Assembly: GCA_002712415.1 (NCBI GenBank) | Contig: PATO01000024.1 | Location: forward strand, 14,327-21,264 | Direction: 5' to 3' | Origin: Actinomycetota bacterium | Lineage (GTDB): Bacteria > Actinomycetota > Acidimicrobiia > Acidimicrobiales > UBA8592 | DNA length: 6,938 nt | Part shown: positions 5,913-6,938 of the stretch, one piece after another | Position numbering within the stretch: the stretch's first letter is position 1 | How the letters are laid out: each line of letters opens with the position of its first letter | Program-made: the position numbers and the translations under genes | Notes under the pieces: generated by a model | What the model saw: only the letters and a program-made list of their open reading frames with translations | What the model was told of the DNA's origin: nothing | The model's database searches: none

Positions 5913-6575
5913 ATGGATGCAATACTTCTAGCTGCTGGAACCTCTCAGAGAATGGGTGCCGGAGTTGATAAACAGTTAACTCGTTTAGCTGGGAAGCCTG
6001 TAATGATCTTCTCACTGGAAAGACTAATAAATCATAAGAGTATTGACCGAGTTATTGTGACTGCGGCTCCTGGAAATATTGAGTCCATTACAGCTATGCT
6101 CGCCGATTACAGTTTAGAGAATTGCTGCATGGTGGTTGAAGGTGGGTCTACAAGACAAGCATCCGTTACTTGCGGACTTGAACATGTCTCATCTGAGCGT
6201 GTGTTGATACATGAAGGTGCTCGGCCATTGATTGACGATGAGTTAATTGATCGAGTTTTAAGTATTAACGCTGACTGTGTGGTTCCTACTGTGCCAATTC
6301 CTTTCACAGTTGCCGTTGGGGGCGACACAATGAGCGCAGAACTTGAACGTTCGGAACTGCATAATGTCCAACTTCCTCAGGCTTTTACTACTGAAATTAT
6401 TAAACAGGCCCACGAAATTGCTCAACAAAAGAATCAGGTAGCAACTGAAGATAGCGTTTTAGTTCATCGAATAGGTTATGAAGTGGTGTTTGTTGAAGGC
6501 AGCAACAAGAATATTAAGATCACACATCCAGAAGACCTAGTTATAGCAGAACGACTGATCTTTGGAGATAGCTGA
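5913..6575 (+). CDS. IspD/TarI-family cytidylyltransferase (copy 2, divergent active site)
   Basis: A 220-residue member of the same family as the minus-strand gene, but clearly diverged from it. LAAGTSQRM at 6-14, R146, K202 in IKITHPEDL and the general fold pattern are kept. Several canonical positions differ: PKQ is DKQ (19-21), HDAARP is HEGARP (100-105), the DT of the substrate pocket is FT (131-132), and TPQ is LPQ (154-156). This points to a different alditol phosphate, or less likely to reduced activity. The SDR gene starts 3 bases after the stop, recalling the CDP-ribitol enzyme Acs1/Bcs1, where an IspD-like domain and an SDR are fused. The ATG at 5913 has GGAG 5 bases upstream and puts the glycine-rich motif at the usual position; longer starts at 5850 and 5880 are less likely. 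Confidence 0.85.
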   Translation: MDAILLAAGTSQRMGAGVDKQLTRLAGKPVMIFSLERLINHKSIDRVIVTAAPGNIESITAMLADYSLENCCMVVEGGSTRQASVTCGLEHVSSERVLIHEGARPLIDDELIDRVLSINADCVVPTVPIPFTVAVGGDTMSAELERSELHNVQLPQAFTTEIIKQAHEIAQQKNQVATEDSVLVHRIGYEVVFVEGSNKNIKITHPEDLVIAERLIFGDS

Positions 6576-6578
6576 ATT

Positions 6579-6938
6579 ATGCGGATTCTCATAACGGGTG
6601 CAAGTAAGGGTATAGGTGCTGCAATAGCCGCAGAGGTCATTAAAGACGCTACTGCTCTGATACTTGTTGCAAGGTCCAAAGACTTGCTTAGCGATGTTAA
6701 AGAAGAAATCCAAGGCGTGAATCAGCAGTGTGATATTACTACCCATGTCTGTGATGTTGCCGAGGAGTCAGACGTTGACAAATTAATGCAGGATGTTGAA
6801 ACCAAGCACGGTGGTTTGGATGCATTAGTGAATTGCGCGGGGTTTGCGATCCCAGCAACTTCAGTCCAAGAAACAACACCAGAGATTTGGAAAGAAATGT
6901 TCCGCGTCAATGTTTTCTCTGCATACCTTATGGTCAGG
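6579..6938 (+). CDS. Short-chain dehydrogenase/reductase (SDR), 3' partial
   Basis: The frame is open from the ATG at 6579 to the end of the window (120 codons), so the catalytic Ser-Tyr-Lys part is outside. It is a classical SDR Rossmann domain: TGASKGIG at 6-13 binds the dinucleotide, ARS at 31-33 after strand 2 suggests NADP(H), CDV at 58-60 contacts the adenine, NCAG at 85-88 replaces the common NNAG, and N111 in VNVFSAY is the active-site asparagine. GGAGA at 6564-6568, inside the preceding gene, is its likely ribosome binding site. The 3-base gap to the cytidylyltransferase implies one transcript. In that setting it could reduce a ketose phosphate such as ribulose-5-phosphate to the alditol phosphate that the cytidylyltransferase activates. 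This substrate is inferred from context only. Confidence 0.88.
   Translation, partial: MRILITGASKGIGAAIAAEVIKDATALILVARSKDLLSDVKEEIQGVNQQCDITTHVCDVAEESDVDKLMQDVETKHGGLDALVNCAGFAIPATSVQETTPEIWKEMFRVNVFSAYLMVR

Noticed and set aside
1..6938. CRISPR array, insertion sequence, prophage or tRNA-linked integration site
   Set aside because: No direct repeats with spacers, transposase, integrase or duplicated tRNA 3' end was seen; the genes next to the tRNAs are ordinary chromosomal genes.

Overview
The window looks like chromosomal DNA from a low-GC member of the Actinomycetota (roughly 40% GC by eye), possibly a marine or freshwater lineage. The case for Actinomycetota rests on three things: clpS followed directly by a DUF2017-family gene, a heme A synthase with the GSGPHSG loop seen in actinobacterial CtaA, and a tRNA-Glu / tRNA-Asp / tRNA-Phe trio in the order I recall from mycobacteria. 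The genus cannot be read from the sequence.

Layout. (1) 1-1546, plus strand: the 3' part of a heme A synthase (ctaA), then clpS, then a DUF2017 gene only 6 bases after clpS. (2) 1547-2061: three tRNA genes, Glu(TTC), Asp(GTC) and Phe(GAA), separated by hairpin-rich AT spacers and closed by a 15-bp hairpin with a GTAA loop. (3) 2062-3270, minus strand: a SulP-family anion transporter that ends at its last membrane segment, with no STAS domain. (4) 3271-3439: a divergent intergenic region. (5) 3440-5027, plus strand: an ABC-2 permease and its ATPase, overlapping by 11 bases, of the Wzm/Wzt (TagG/TagH) type that exports lipid-linked glycopolymers. (6) 5038-5748, minus strand: an IspD/TarI-family cytidylyltransferase, tail-to-tail with the ATPase. 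(7) 5913-6938, plus strand: a second, divergent cytidylyltransferase followed after 3 bases by a short-chain dehydrogenase (SDR) cut off by the window end.

The most interesting part is 3440-6938. A glycopolymer exporter, two IspD/TarI-like nucleotidyltransferases and an SDR resemble the parts needed to make and export a CDP-alditol-dependent surface polymer such as a teichoic-acid- or ribitol-phosphate-like polymer. The closest precedent is the bifunctional Acs1/Bcs1 enzyme of Haemophilus influenzae, in which an IspD-like domain is fused to an SDR; here the equivalent parts are separate genes. The second cytidylyltransferase has lost several canonical IspD residues, so its substrate is open. 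The first four genes and the tRNAs are ordinary housekeeping content.
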